A DNA stretch of 64,000 nt from Trichodelitschia bisporula (taxonomy: Eukaryota > Ascomycota > Dothideomycetes > Phaeotrichales > Phaeotrichaceae): assembly GCA_010356995.1 (NCBI GenBank), contig ML996688.1, positions 1,116,001-1,180,000 on the forward strand, written 5' to 3'. Each line of letters opens with the position of its first letter. The stretch's first letter is position 1. The position numbers and the translations under genes were made by a program. Shown here piece by piece: positions 63,276-64,000 of the stretch. The notes under the pieces were generated by a model. It did not search any database. It was not told the origin of the DNA and saw nothing but the letters and a program-made list of their open reading frames with translations.

Positions 63276-64000
63276 TGACGTGCCAAGGGCATACGGCGTT
63301 TGGGTGGGCTCTTATCACGTCAAAACGTGTGTACATAGGTGACAAGGTCGTCTGGTGAAGGGAATAGATTCCGATCAAACCGAAGTTGCCTGACTGCTGC
63401 GGTGCGCACCTATGCTTCGTCTTCTCGAGCATCGAGATGTGGTCGGGGTACGGTGAGGATTGAGCGGTATGGCCTCAAGCCCCGTCGTAGCCACGAGTAT
63501 TCTACTATGAAGCCATTCTTGGTGATACGCCATATGGCATAGTTCCTCTGCCGGTGATGTGAGCCGGCTCGGTGACAACACCTCTCCTTTCACATGCCCC
63601 CATGCTTCTTGCTATAAATTTCACAGGAGACCTTAAGGTGGACATATGAAGACTCATTATTCGAGATACTATTTTTTGTAAGAAAGCGTCTACCCTTACT
63701 CTACAGGACATAATACTCTAGGCTTCATTTGTTGTCCTCACAAGTCGCAGGAGACACGCTTGGGGCTTCTGAACCCGATTTGGCTAAGCGCGACTTGGCA
63801 CACCAAGCCACTTATCAAAGCGGAGTGCGGAACGCTTCCATCTCAAACCGGTTGCCCGCTTTCAATGTGTTGAGAGCCATCTGATTCTACCACAATTCTC
63901 GGTAGTGTTCGTCGACTTGTAGCTCTGTCTACAGCTCTGCCATATCCAACCTCAACACAGCATGCCAAACTTTGCGACTCACCAACCAACGACATGTCGC
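63276..64000. other. Right-end intergenic region
   Basis: 725 bp with only short frames. I see no gene, RNA or repeat in it; part must be the complex I gene 3' UTR. Confidence 0.5.

Noticed and set aside
1-64000. tRNA genes
   Set aside because: I looked for TTCGANNC T-loops with matching acceptor stems and found none convincing; a tRNAscan run would settle it.

Overview
The window is nuclear DNA of a filamentous ascomycete (Pezizomycotina). Most genes carry 1 to 6 very short introns (38-79 nt, usually 41-55 nt) with GTRNGY donors and CTAAC/CTGAC branch points, and the DNA is GC-rich. Conserved loci are typical of this group: an IQGAP cytokinesis scaffold, the splicing factor Cwc2, a Ted1-type phosphoesterase, the CCR4-NOT subunit Caf1, complex I subunit B12, an ABCB multidrug pump, and a dispersed 5S rRNA gene. 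I cannot place it below subphylum from sequence alone.

Layout: (1) 1-909, the 5' end of an IQGAP-like gene. (2) 1.8-35.8 kb, a dense block of 16 genes with no polyketide synthase, peptide synthetase or terpene synthase, so it looks catabolic rather than biosynthetic: APH-like kinase, two PRISE-type enone reductases, acyl-CoA dehydrogenase, esterase, zinc alcohol dehydrogenase, two EthD-like small proteins, TRI12-type transporter, aldehyde dehydrogenase, two SDRs, CoA ligase, P450, Baeyer-Villiger monooxygenase (BVMO) and, at the right edge, a Zn2Cys6 regulator. A 5S rRNA gene lies inside it. (3) 35.8-40.1 kb, a gene-poor tract of decayed tandem repeats. (4) 40.1-46.5 kb, three unrecognised proteins (one with 13 His-rich octapeptides), a 5S pseudogene and cwc2. 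(5) 48.7-54.9 kb, the ABCB pump and Ted1. (6) 56.1-60.2 kb, a lactonase / succinate-semialdehyde-type dehydrogenase / SDR trio. (7) 60.8-63.3 kb, Caf1 and complex I B12.

How the 34-kb block may work (inference): P450, ADH and SDR make a cyclic enone or ketone, the PRISE enzymes saturate it, the BVMO converts it to a lactone, the HSL-type esterase opens the lactone to a hydroxy acid, the CoA ligase activates that acid, and the kinase plus ACAD10/11-type dehydrogenase remove the hydroxyl so beta-oxidation can proceed. The kinase ends in AKL, the ligase in ARL and one SDR in SKI, all compatible with peroxisomal import. Five divergent gene pairs share promoters of nearly equal length (532-596 bp), and an exact 8-mer GCGGGGTA (TACCCCGC on the other strand), which fits the CreA consensus SYGGRG, recurs in six intergenic regions of the block. 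I did not see it in the 28 kb to the right.

Exon structures were worked out by hand from splice signals and frame continuity, and each multi-exon model was checked to give an integral number of codons. Family names rest on motif recognition without database searches.
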